Shown piece after piece: positions 20,353 to 31,594 of a DNA stretch of 64,000 nucleotides. The position numbers and the translations under genes are program-made. The DNA comes from Endomychus coccineus (lineage: Eukaryota > Arthropoda > Insecta > Coleoptera > Endomychidae). The notes under the pieces are model-generated. The model was not told the origin of the DNA. It searched no databases and was given only the letters and a program-made list of their open reading frames with translations. The first letter of the stretch is position 1; every line of letters begins with the position of its first letter. The stretch is taken from positions 265,830,180 through 265,894,179 of the forward strand of contig OY294067.1 in assembly GCA_958510875.1 (NCBI GenBank). Direction: 5' to 3'.

Positions 20353-23030
20353 TGTAATAATCTGAAAGGCTGGTATTTGGGAGCAATTGAATAAACTTAT
20401 TTATATGGTTATTGCACACAAGCCAGGTAAACCAAATTCAGCTCAGATATTACTAGGTTATGTATTTTTATTGTTCCCTCAGGTCAAAGCCCTATGGGAT
20501 CCAATGAGGCTACGGAGAGTGAAAACCTTATTGTAACTATTGCTATGATAGCTACCCTTCTATGCAACTCGAGGGTTGCAGAGATAGTAGAATGCAGGGT
20601 ACACTACGAGAAGTGCCCTGTCGTTGGTAGTATGGTTTAAAATTAGCTGCCACCAGTCCCCTTTTACAGATGTTTTAGAGAATAGTTCAGGGAACGGAAC
20701 TAGACTCGAAGGAGTTCCTCTCCAGTAGCACTTGGTATAAATAGTTTAGTAGCGGGGCCCTTCCTGGCCGATTTATACACTAGGCTAGTAGGACAGCTTC
20801 ACGTTGCTGAAGATGTTCGGAGTGACAAACACGACAGGATTGTTCACCTCCACTACAAGGTTATCTAAGGGATGGTGTTTCAATGAAGAACAATGAGAAC
20901 AGTATAAGTTGTATATTGGAGAAAAGTTAATTGTATACAAAATAAAACAATAAAGATTACACGGATGTATATATAAGTATATATACTAAGTCCCATACAT
21001 ATAAACTTAAAGGGAAAAATATGTCATATAACCAACAAGAACAAACAATGAATTTAAATTAAGCCAATTTAATTTTGATGCTAGATATCTGAATAGTATA
21101 TAAAAAAACAATATATAATAAATTGCATAAGACTTTATCGAGACCGATCAATCAGTGAATTATTGATTTGCCTGATGTAACGAAGCCAGGGAGTTGTTTC
21201 TTTGGGGGCTAACCTTAATTCTGAAATGGATCTACCACTCTGATGGAGTAACTATGGTTATAAAGTGAACCAGAGGGGCCACTGATAGTAAGATTGAGAT
21301 CCCCGAAGGGTGACTCTCTAAATAGATCCCCTGTTGTTTTTATCCACAGCTACCTGGTTCGTTATGTATCGGTAGATCGAGTGAATTACACAACAAATAA
21401 TCAATACAATGAAACTCTAGTTGTCCCGATGAACTCAAACACTTTCTGTCAAATTAGCCGCTGATGGCTAACTCTCCCTGTCCTTAAAGATCAGGGTCTC
21501 AATAGGGGTTTTTAGACCCCTTGAACTTCCAGATAAAAATTAATAATAATAATAACTACCCTTGTAGCAACTTTTGAATAGTGAGCTATCCCCAAATAAT
21601 TATATCTTTGACCCTACAATTACGGTAACACTGATTCCAATTATACCTATCCTAAGTAGGTCCCTTAAATACACTATAAAATATGAGAAATTCGCAGATG
21701 GATCGCTACGCTTCTAGTAAGTCAAAATACCCTATTAATGCTTACATTTACCGGGGTGATGACCTCAGAATTTTTAGCTTGAACACAGACTAAACAGCTT
21801 TCTCTAAAGACTTACCCTGACTTAGTACTTAATCCTTAATCCACAGGGTAACTTAGACACTTGAGCTTACACTTCACGGCTTACACAAAATGTATTACGC
21901 GGCGTCTTTTTGTTAATTTTATAAATTACACCACGAAGCTAGTTCTCTCTCGCACCCAGATCAAAATTATCTAAACGTTAAAGGCAACAAATTCTCCAAA
22001 ATATCAAATTACTATAGACTTCTATCATCAAGTTACTAATGACGTTCTCCACAATTTCTTTTATAGGTTATTATAGATTCTAGTTACCAAATAATATTCC
22101 CTAAATAGCAAATGATATTAAGGTAAAATGTAAGTTCTCTTGAACTGGTACTTGAAATGATTTAAGGTGAATGAAAATAAACTATAAGAATGATACAAAT
22201 TGATTTGAATGACTTAATTTACTTTGAGTAATAACGAAAGAGTAATATAGTTGCAAAAATTAGAAATCTTGTAACTTGTAATACAACAAAAACAATCAAT
22301 TGACTACGTTAAAAAATATTAATTAAAAGAATTAAAGGATCTGACTTTGAGAGAGAGACTGAGCTATATGTACAATGAACTAGCTTACCCAACAAGGCAC
22401 GAAAAAAAAGAACTGGAACTGCTCTTGCAAAAGAGTTTTCATTTTTATAATTTGTCTCCCCCCCGAAATTGGCCTCCTGATTCGCTAACCTAAAATTCAA
22501 ACGGACCAATGAAGTTGGTTGTATCCCGTTGCACCTTGCACTAATACACAAATCTGTATTTAGAGTTGCCTGTATTCCCACATCGAGGGGCAGTGAGTGA
22601 CCACAAAAAATGATTTCTCCAAATCCTGCTGACTAAGTAATTAACTCCGTATGCGTAGAAAGTGCAAGGTCCGCGGAATAGCGCCTCGAAGGCTCTAATT
22701 CTTAAAAATCACGTACAACTTGTAAAAGGTATTAGATGGCGTATCTCTGGCGCCAGACAGGAATTCCATTATTTCAATCTGAATAAAACTCTAATTGTTG
22801 AATATAGAATGTATATGTATAGTCTGTTCCTGTCAGGAATTTAGAAATTTTAGATTTGAAATGCCCGAAAAACGGAACTACACTCTACGGAATGATTTGA
22901 GTTGTACTCTCATGTGTCAAGTATTCCTGGTTTACTTAGAGTGGCTTAATTTTCGGGAGTTTGCTCATGCTTACGCTACTTTGATTCAATCGTAAAAAAA
23001 AAAAAAATAATAATCCCCCGGATTATTACA
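20353..23030 (-). repeat. 3' LTR (left copy), 2678 bp
   Basis: Runs from TGTAATAATC to GATTATTACA, a perfect 10-bp terminal inverted repeat. It has the same length as the right copy, and I saw no base difference on reading the two side by side. The right-hand end also holds TAATAATCC-CCC-GGATTATTA, a 9-bp hairpin. Frames inside it (for example 22309-22581 on the minus strand) occur twice only because the LTR does. The length is unusual; insect LTRs are mostly a few hundred bases. Confidence 0.95.
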
Positions 23031-23043
23031 TCACCCTCACCTT
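23031..23043 (-). promoter_or_regulatory. Polypurine tract
   Basis: On the minus strand AAGGTGAGGGTGA ends exactly at the LTR. This is the expected place and composition for the primer of second-strand synthesis, and it fixes the element's orientation together with the primer-binding site. Confidence 0.7.
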
Positions 23044-23372
23044 AAAGAAAGAGCGGGGTTCGGAAGGAACCAAGCTCCTTTCTACAACCGGTATTATACG
23101 TATGTTTTGATCCATCTGCCAAGTTCTGACCAGCGTGGGAATCTAGGGGTACTAGACCCACCTTCACGCTCAATATATGTATGATCATCAGTCCGATTGG
23201 ACCTCCCAATAACCTAAATCCTATTCAACATATTCACGTGGATTTACCACATGACTACAACAATACAATCCTTAAGAGCTAAACAATGAAAGTCTACTTC
23301 TGTTTCCATATTGTCACAACACTTTTTTCGGATTGACTTTTACGCACTAACTCGCACTGTCCCTCGATGGTT
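23044..23372. other. Interior between the glycoprotein frame and the polypurine tract
   Basis: Downstream of the glycoprotein stop on the minus strand. It contains no frame that I recognise and is probably 3' untranslated sequence of the element. Confidence 0.5.
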
Positions 23373-24131
23373 TCACATACCAGGACGCTCGTGGAGACTG
23401 GACATGGACCTGCCGTACAACGAACCGGCTGCTGATCGTCTTCCCTCGCGTTCTGTCCAGTGGAGGGTTGGATACATCGCATGGGTGGCGGTGGAATCTG
23501 TGGTGGTGGAAACTACAGCTGCTTCTGGTTCCCTTGGGATGACATTGGTTGATGGAGCGGATGGAACTGCATCCCCTGGACTTCCATGGGCGTGATGTCG
23601 GTTGACTAGGAAGGCGGTGAGGGTGGTCCATAGACAGGCGAATAGGTGTAGACCCCATCCGAATAGCTGGTACAGGCTCCATCCGTTTAGGCCGACACCA
23701 ATAACGAACTTCACCAATCGGAATATACAGTATAGGCCCAACAGCCCGTTCATGATGGTCCCTATGCTTTCGAACCAACCCCATATCTGCCGGATGGTGG
23801 ACCTGACGAGACTGGTAACCTCTTCTTTGCTGAATAGTTTGAGAGTGTTGTACCCTTGGTCCAGAGACTCCATACCGGACACCCGTCGCGCTATCATCGT
23901 TTGGACTGCATCTCTTTCCATGCCGAAGATCAGGTTCCGTTGGCTTTTTCTCATGTCCTCGGATGTGTATAGTCCCCCTGCGCTAATCAGCTTGATCGGT
24001 TGGAACTTCAATTGGTCCTCTGCTTCAATCTCAATGGTCAGTGGTATAAGACTCGTCAGTGGTAGTGGGGAGAGGCCGATCCAGGTTCCCTCGACTTGGT
24101 ACAATGGTGGCATAAGGCTATTACATTCCAT
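23373..24131 (-). pseudogene. Envelope-like glycoprotein, C-terminal part, chuvirus-type suspected
   Basis: A 252-codon frame, with open frame continuing only about 10 codons before the ATG to a stop. Residues 1-58 have CNSLMPPLY, TWIGLSPLP and GLYTSED; about 105-121 is an amphipathic stretch ending IRQIWGWF; two hydrophobic segments (about 122-149 and 153-176) follow; then a 75-residue polar tail. Ectodomain base, membrane anchor and cytoplasmic tail is the layout of a viral fusion glycoprotein. The motif pattern reminds me of glycoproteins of chuvirus-like negative-strand viruses that insect BEL/Pao elements have captured. Phlebovirus-like or errantivirus envelopes are alternatives. The large N-terminal ectodomain is missing; a neighbouring frame upstream (about 24150-24235) carries a short coding-like stretch, suggesting frame damage. 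Confidence 0.6.
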
Positions 24132-25200
24132 TTGAACAGCTACATTTTTGGACGACGTGGGTCAACGATGCCATGATTTTGTAAGCATTGAAATGATTGA
24201 GCTTCGTTACATTTTTCCGCTCCTAGTTCAAATGAGTAGCTTGCTCATCCATTTACTACTACCGAAGAGTGACTGTGCATGCCGCAATGCGAGATGGTCC
24301 TTGTAACCTCTACCAGACAGGCGCGTGCGTCTCTTTGTCCGTAATCCCTTCATTATAACTTGTCTCCAGTGAAACCATCGTTGCGTTTATCGGGTCCTCT
24401 TCTCAGTCGTACACGATCGACCCATTGCCATTACCTTAGAAGTGTTGTCACCAGGACGGGGTATATCCTTGGCACTCTGAAACAGATCCCGAGAAAAAAA
24501 GGGGGGGGGGGAACACAAAAACAACAACAACAAAAAATTTTTAAGAATCAGGCCCCTTATTGTGACATACCCCTTAACTTCCAAACTCTATCCCCTTATC
24601 AGTGATAACATGAAATTTGGGTATCAACGACCCAAGGAATACGAATAACGCAAAAAAAGGTCGTATTATCTCTACCCGTTTCCCGACCATCTTAAAGGTC
24701 TATGAATTTCCTTCCCTTCCCCTAGGACTTACTCAATTCCCTCTCTCTCTCTCCCTAGGGTTACGTTATCTCTGAAATACATGGGGAGGATCCAACTATC
24801 CCTCAATTAAGAGCCCTTACCCTCCGGCGCAGTGATCCCGTTCGCAGGGTGCTGCAGCCACGGAAGCTGGAAGGGTTACTACCCCTTTCCAGAGGTTTCT
24901 AGCTCATAGTGAAAGCTAATCTTATTTTCAACAAAACACAAAAACAAAATTTAAACGGAACGCGGTGACTGGAAGAGTCAGAGGTTCCGAATTTACTGAC
25001 TATACTTTGTTCATAGGGAACCAAGGCCAAGACTCACAAGAGAGAACTAACTTGACACTGCATATAAGCTACTTGGTTCCGCTATGACGTCACTCGATCT
25101 AGGGTGAGGGTGGCTATATACATCTTTGGTAGAGGAGTCTTGAAAATTGGAGTTCTTGTCGATTCTCCGGCTTCCACTTCCTCGATTTTACCGATGTTAA
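24132..25200. other. LTR-element interior without recognised gene
   Basis: Contains poly-G (near 24500), CAACAACAACA and CTCTCTCT runs. Frames on both strands are short. If the glycoprotein once extended further, its remains are in here, but I cannot trace them. Confidence 0.5.
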
Positions 25201-25692
25201 CACCTCGTTACCCACACCTATTCGACTCATTCATACTCTGGGCGGTGTCCTGTCACCCGCCCCGCGCACTTTCTTGACCCAATTTCCCGGCCTCATAGAC
25301 GACTACGCGTCCCGCTGCTCTGCAGGCGGCCTATCTGCTCAAATCCCTCATGGGTCTTCCAGAACATACAAACTCCTGTACCTGCGCTGGGTACTACACA
25401 TTTTGGTATCGACCCCAAATTCCTGGTCCACTACCCCTACTGGCAAAACCTACCTGCCAGACTCACAATTGGCCTACCTGGCCTTCCTGTCCATCCTGGA
25501 CTCAACAACTCCCTTCCAAACTTCGGGCTTCTTACCCGTCCTTCTCCCTTGGCACAACTGGCCCAACAGTCCAACCTGGACTTTCTCCGTACACAAAACT
25601 CTTCTGGCTTCCCTGGCCTAACCGCTTCCAGTTTGCCCTCTGTCCTTACTGGACATTCTTGTGCTGACAGCCCTCTTGAGTATGACCTTTAC
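25201..25692 (+). other. 163-codon open stretch of unknown status, plus strand
   Basis: Open from 25201 to the TGA at 25690-25692 with no early ATG. The translation is rich in Pro, Leu and Ser (GLPGLPVHPGLNNSLPNFG, TRPSPLAQLAQQSN, ADSPLEYDLY) and reads more like protein than the other frames. It opposes the element's minus-strand orientation. It could be antisense coincidence, a captured sequence, or the shadow of decayed minus-strand code. No family recognised. Confidence 0.25.
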
Positions 25693-25728
25693 TGACCTCG
25701 GGTATGATGGACCTTTCTCCACCGCATC

Positions 25729-26003
25729 GGACGCATATTACGATTCAGCCCAATACTTCCTTGAAGGTTTATGCTCTACACCCAGTTTTGAGATGCTGGG
25801 TAGAGAACCTTCCACAACGACCGGCTGTAGCCAGGTTCCGCGTTGTTCGAAGTATGGGACATCTCCGACGGACGCATATTACGATTCAGCCCAATACCTC
25901 CCTGAAGATTATGCTCTATAACCAGTTTTGAGATGCTGGGTAGAGATCTTCCACAACGACCGGCTGTCGCCAGGATTCGCGTTGTTCGAAGTATGGGACA
26001 TCT
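25729..26003. repeat. 141-bp tandem repeat, two copies
   Basis: GGACGCATATTACGATTCAG starts at 25729 and again at 25870. The copies stay alike through GATGCTGGGTAGAGA and TTCGAAGTATGGGACATCTC. The period is a multiple of three and neither copy breaks the plus frame at 25661-25921. A minus-strand frame across the second copy also reads plausibly (YRYRDVPYFEQRESWRQPVV), so the coding strand is undecided. Confidence 0.8.
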
Positions 26004-26072
26004 CGATATCGATATGCTTCGGCCAGTCGGAGCCGATCCTTGCTTCCGCATTACTGGATAAGGTCTACACAT

Positions 26073-28892
26073 TGCCCCGCGTCGTACCCAATGTCCTTAG
26101 CACTTGAGGCACCTCCTGCATCTCGATGAAGTGCGCGAATACCCCTAACACCTACATTCGCGCACCATCCACACACTGGGATGAGGAATCACTGTACTGG
26201 ACCACTCCGGTGCAGAAATTTAAATTTCCCTAGGCTACCTTTCCATCTCTATCAGGATTTGAGACAGTCCAATACAGTGACCTCATTCCCACTACGGGGT
26301 ACAACTACCCTTCCAACCTGGTCAATAGGAATATCCGGTCCCTATTTTAACTAGAGACAGCATACGCCCATTGGCCCAGTCGCTCCTTTTTGGGGGAATC
26401 TTACCCCTCCGCCATGGATTCGGCTACCATCCAATTCTACTATCAGTTGCCCGGGAATGGTACGGGGGTGAGTTAATATAGATAATGTCGTGCGTAATAT
26501 TTTACTATTAGTTTCTATAAAATTCAGTAAGCTTAAATATTTGCTAATCAGTAAGCCCTCAACTAATTAATCGATATAACAAAACTAGACTTAGGTAGCT
26601 CGTACATTTAAATTTCGGGGGCTGGTTGCCCACTGTGTTGGCGAGTAAAGGTTTACTAATATCTCAATATTATTTGAGATCCCATGGTTCCATTTCAATC
26701 TTTCTCTAGTAGGTGAGCACAATGCCAATCCATTAATTGCAATACACAAAAAAACGACAAAAAAAAAACAAAAGTCCGTTCAAATCCCTCGGACCTTACC
26801 TACTGGCACTGACCTGTCCAACATTGAATCATGAATTACTGCTTTAATTTAGATTCTAATAACATTAACCCAAAAAAAAAAAAAAAAATAATAGCGGCCC
26901 ACGCCATCTTAACTTCATCAGCCTGTAAGCTCATTGACCTCATTTAATCTCAGGGCGCGCTGAACTTGAATCTACTTGAATCCTGCATTTTCAATTTAAA
27001 GGGACCCCACGTGACTTCATCAATTATCCAAGCTGGGGAGAGCTTGGTGCGTTATAAAGGCTCTAACCCCTGCTTCGCGCTGCTGCGACAGGTTCCCACG
27101 AACTACCCCCCTAGATGGATAGCGTTACGCAAATCACTTCCCTACGGGCCAGCATGCGAATACTACGCTAGGAAGAGATCAAGCCTGGACTATCGTCGGG
27201 GTGCTTGCTCTTCCTGGTCATCGACCTTCCGAAACTGTGGGGTGTTCCCTAGAGTGTCCCTTCCATCCCAGGGATTATCCACTCTACATCCGTACACCGG
27301 GATAACAATTCCATATCACTCACTAAACCAGTGTACTCACAAATCCATGCACATACACGTCCCTCGTGTCTACTGTGCCCATAACTCCCTTAATCCTCCA
27401 GCCGAACGCTCACTCGTCCCCACCCTGGACATGGGTTTTGAATTGAAAATAATGGTTACGGTCCGTTTAAATTAAAACCAGTTCCAGTTCAAAAGCAGTA
27501 ATAAAACATGAACATATAAACATAAAATTTCAAAATCTACTATAGATGACAACCTTTAGCTATATCAGTGTTTCCTATCATGCCCTGTTTCTTAGATATG
27601 CTTTACTTCCATTCTACCTAGGACCAACATAATTCGTATCAACTGGATATTATACGCGAATGTTTTTAACACGAAACTCGTACTCCAGTCCTGGCTGTAA
27701 CTATGCTAGCAGAAAAAGGAATTACATAAACAAAATGTAATAACACAATTATTCTCCTGGTCCTAGATCAGCTGGTTCCGATGTTTTCGCCTGAATCGTT
27801 AGTTCAGTTCAATATACAACAACAAAAAATTAATAATTCCTGTGAAGCGAAAACATCATCAAGCAGAAGTAAAGCACCTATCTTTGACTACAATTCGGAA
27901 TGGTTCCGCTACCGGAAAGCCACTGTGTACCTGCTAGACACTACCCCAAAACAAAGAAAAAAAATTTGACCTATCGTTAGCTTTCGGCTACTTCTTTAAA
28001 TTGAATTTAAAGGAAATTCAAGAATAAAATATTACTGGTGAATTTAATCTGCGTTGAAAGTTAGAGAAAAAAAAAATTTTGACTTGAATTGTTACTATAA
28101 AAAAAAAAAAAAAAAATTTGTTAATCTGTTTAGGTTGACCCTGTAATACAAGACAAATTAAAAAAAAAATAAAAATAACTAAAAATATAAAATAAAAAAA
28201 AATTAAACAAGATGTAAGATTCCAAACGCAGAACTCCCAGAATCAAAAATCTTTCTGCTCGAACACGTAATTAGTGCTTATACACGAGAGACACCTTTTG
28301 TTTCAATTCACCCGGCTCCTTCTCTTGCTGGTTCACTGTTCCTTGACCTAATTACACAAAAAAAAAAAAAAATAACATACACTTTCTCTTGGCCCTACTC
28401 TGCAAGCTCCTACAATGCTGTAATCACTTATTTCAAGCTATTAAAACTAAAGCACCTACTATTTATTCTGATGGTCACACCCCTTTCCGATAAGAACCCG
28501 TTCCAATAAAAAGGTATACGGAAACCTTATCCGGTTCCTAAATGAAAGGTTAATTAAACCTTGTTGTTATTTATGGTAAACAAAACTTCCTAATTGGAAA
28601 TAAATAATTTCCGAACTCTCAGTTGCTATGCCTGATTTCACAGGCGCTCAGTGTATATATGCTTTCTAATAATCTGACCTACTATTTACTGGGGTTATTG
28701 AACTACTACCCAATTATTTACCTTACTGTTCTATGTTCTCGACACCCCACACACTGTTGTTACCCTTGCGTTATAACCTTACTTTAAAACAAAACAATGA
28801 AATGTTTTGTTATTTCCGAAGCTGTCCCTACTAAATTTTTCGAAGACGTGGATTATCACCTTGTTATTTAGGCTTAAAAAAAAACCTAAGAT
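26073..28892. other. Remaining LTR-element interior
   Basis: Includes a 169-codon plus frame (26966-27475) with no recognisable domain. All three minus frames over the part I checked (27060-27200) are rich in stops. From about 27480 to 28200 the sequence becomes A+T-rich with several A runs of 9-17 bases. No reverse transcriptase, integrase or capsid signature was seen on either strand. Confidence 0.5.
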
Positions 28893-28910
28893 ATCACCGC
28901 TGCGACACCA
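28893..28910 (-). promoter_or_regulatory. Primer-binding site
   Basis: On the minus strand TGGTGTCGCAGCGGTGAT begins two bases after the right LTR. Its complement ends in CCA, as a tRNA 3' end does. The TGGTGTC start resembles tRNA-Leu-primed insect elements, but I would not fix the tRNA without aligning it to the host set. Confidence 0.7.
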
Positions 28911-28912
28911 AA

Positions 28913-31590
28913 TGTAATAATCTGAAAGGCTGGTATTTGGGAGCAATTGAATAAACTTATTTATATGGTTATTGCACACAAGCCAGGTAAACCAAATTCA
29001 GCTCAGATATTACTAGGTTATGTATTTTTATTGTTCCCTCAGGTCAAAGCCCTATGGGATCCAATGAGGCTACGGAGAGTGAAAACCTTATTGTAACTAT
29101 TGCTATGATAGCTACCCTTCTATGCAACTCGAGGGTTGCAGAGATAGTAGAATGCAGGGTACACTACGAGAAGTGCCCTGTCGTTGGTAGTATGGTTTAA
29201 AATTAGCTGCCACCAGTCCCCTTTTACAGATGTTTTAGAGAATAGTTCAGGGAACGGAACTAGACTCGAAGGAGTTCCTCTCCAGTAGCACTTGGTATAA
29301 ATAGTTTAGTAGCGGGGCCCTTCCTGGCCGATTTATACACTAGGCTAGTAGGACAGCTTCACGTTGCTGAAGATGTTCGGAGTGACAAACACGACAGGAT
29401 TGTTCACCTCCACTACAAGGTTATCTAAGGGATGGTGTTTCAATGAAGAACAATGAGAACAGTATAAGTTGTATATTGGAGAAAAGTTAATTGTATACAA
29501 AATAAAACAATAAAGATTACACGGATGTATATATAAGTATATATACTAAGTCCCATACATATAAACTTAAAGGGAAAAATATGTCATATAACCAACAAGA
29601 ACAAACAATGAATTTAAATTAAGCCAATTTAATTTTGATGCTAGATATCTGAATAGTATATAAAAAAACAATATATAATAAATTGCATAAGACTTTATCG
29701 AGACCGATCAATCAGTGAATTATTGATTTGCCTGATGTAACGAAGCCAGGGAGTTGTTTCTTTGGGGGCTAACCTTAATTCTGAAATGGATCTACCACTC
29801 TGATGGAGTAACTATGGTTATAAAGTGAACCAGAGGGGCCACTGATAGTAAGATTGAGATCCCCGAAGGGTGACTCTCTAAATAGATCCCCTGTTGTTTT
29901 TATCCACAGCTACCTGGTTCGTTATGTATCGGTAGATCGAGTGAATTACACAACAAATAATCAATACAATGAAACTCTAGTTGTCCCGATGAACTCAAAC
30001 ACTTTCTGTCAAATTAGCCGCTGATGGCTAACTCTCCCTGTCCTTAAAGATCAGGGTCTCAATAGGGGTTTTTAGACCCCTTGAACTTCCAGATAAAAAT
30101 TAATAATAATAATAACTACCCTTGTAGCAACTTTTGAATAGTGAGCTATCCCCAAATAATTATATCTTTGACCCTACAATTACGGTAACACTGATTCCAA
30201 TTATACCTATCCTAAGTAGGTCCCTTAAATACACTATAAAATATGAGAAATTCGCAGATGGATCGCTACGCTTCTAGTAAGTCAAAATACCCTATTAATG
30301 CTTACATTTACCGGGGTGATGACCTCAGAATTTTTAGCTTGAACACAGACTAAACAGCTTTCTCTAAAGACTTACCCTGACTTAGTACTTAATCCTTAAT
30401 CCACAGGGTAACTTAGACACTTGAGCTTACACTTCACGGCTTACACAAAATGTATTACGCGGCGTCTTTTTGTTAATTTTATAAATTACACCACGAAGCT
30501 AGTTCTCTCTCGCACCCAGATCAAAATTATCTAAACGTTAAAGGCAACAAATTCTCCAAAATATCAAATTACTATAGACTTCTATCATCAAGTTACTAAT
30601 GACGTTCTCCACAATTTCTTTTATAGGTTATTATAGATTCTAGTTACCAAATAATATTCCCTAAATAGCAAATGATATTAAGGTAAAATGTAAGTTCTCT
30701 TGAACTGGTACTTGAAATGATTTAAGGTGAATGAAAATAAACTATAAGAATGATACAAATTGATTTGAATGACTTAATTTACTTTGAGTAATAACGAAAG
30801 AGTAATATAGTTGCAAAAATTAGAAATCTTGTAACTTGTAATACAACAAAAACAATCAATTGACTACGTTAAAAAATATTAATTAAAAGAATTAAAGGAT
30901 CTGACTTTGAGAGAGAGACTGAGCTATATGTACAATGAACTAGCTTACCCAACAAGGCACGAAAAAAAAGAACTGGAACTGCTCTTGCAAAAGAGTTTTC
31001 ATTTTTATAATTTGTCTCCCCCCCGAAATTGGCCTCCTGATTCGCTAACCTAAAATTCAAACGGACCAATGAAGTTGGTTGTATCCCGTTGCACCTTGCA
31101 CTAATACACAAATCTGTATTTAGAGTTGCCTGTATTCCCACATCGAGGGGCAGTGAGTGACCACAAAAAATGATTTCTCCAAATCCTGCTGACTAAGTAA
31201 TTAACTCCGTATGCGTAGAAAGTGCAAGGTCCGCGGAATAGCGCCTCGAAGGCTCTAATTCTTAAAAATCACGTACAACTTGTAAAAGGTATTAGATGGC
31301 GTATCTCTGGCGCCAGACAGGAATTCCATTATTTCAATCTGAATAAAACTCTAATTGTTGAATATAGAATGTATATGTATAGTCTGTTCCTGTCAGGAAT
31401 TTAGAAATTTTAGATTTGAAATGCCCGAAAAACGGAACTACACTCTACGGAATGATTTGAGTTGTACTCTCATGTGTCAAGTATTCCTGGTTTACTTAGA
31501 GTGGCTTAATTTTCGGGAGTTTGCTCATGCTTACGCTACTTTGATTCAATCGTAAAAAAAAAAAAAATAATAATCCCCCGGATTATTACA
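28913..31590 (-). repeat. 5' LTR (right copy), 2678 bp
   Basis: Same ends and same length as the left copy at a constant offset of 8560 bases. No substitution was noticed. Because the two LTRs are made identical at insertion, this points to a very recent event. Transcription should start inside this copy on the minus strand; I could not place the promoter confidently. Confidence 0.95.
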
Positions 31591-31594
31591 CTAA
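31591..31594. repeat. Target-site duplication, right copy (CTAA)
   Basis: Matches 20349-20352, giving an intact duplication around the LTR element. Confidence 0.85.

Larger units (their letters stand above)
20353..31590 (-). mobile_element. Young 11.2-kb LTR retrotransposon without recognisable gag-pol
   Basis: Two 2678-bp LTRs flank a 5882-bp interior, with CTAA duplications outside. The primer site lies inside the right LTR and the purine tract inside the left LTR, so the element reads on the minus strand. I found no YVDD/YADD box, protease or integrase motif, and where I read the 27000-27400 interior in all three minus frames stops were frequent. The only protein I can place is an envelope-like remnant at 23373-24131. 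It is therefore probably non-autonomous and moved in trans, or its gag-pol is too decayed to read. The interior at 23290-27480 is visibly richer in G+C than the flanks. Confidence 0.93.

Noticed and set aside
22309..22995. Frames of 60-90 codons that occur again, identically, at 30869-31555
   Set aside because: They repeat only because both LTRs contain them. No motif, and LTRs are normally noncoding.
23311..24135. Plus-strand frames of 94 and 177 codons and a second minus frame opposite or overlapping the glycoprotein
   Set aside because: They lie antisense to or out of phase with the 252-codon glycoprotein frame, whose membrane segments and context fit. Their translations are Arg/Pro/Ser-rich without domains.
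26966..27475. 169-codon plus-strand frame in the LTR-element interior
   Set aside because: Opposite to the element's orientation, no recognisable domain, no coding-type pattern. Kept only as a mention in the interior description.
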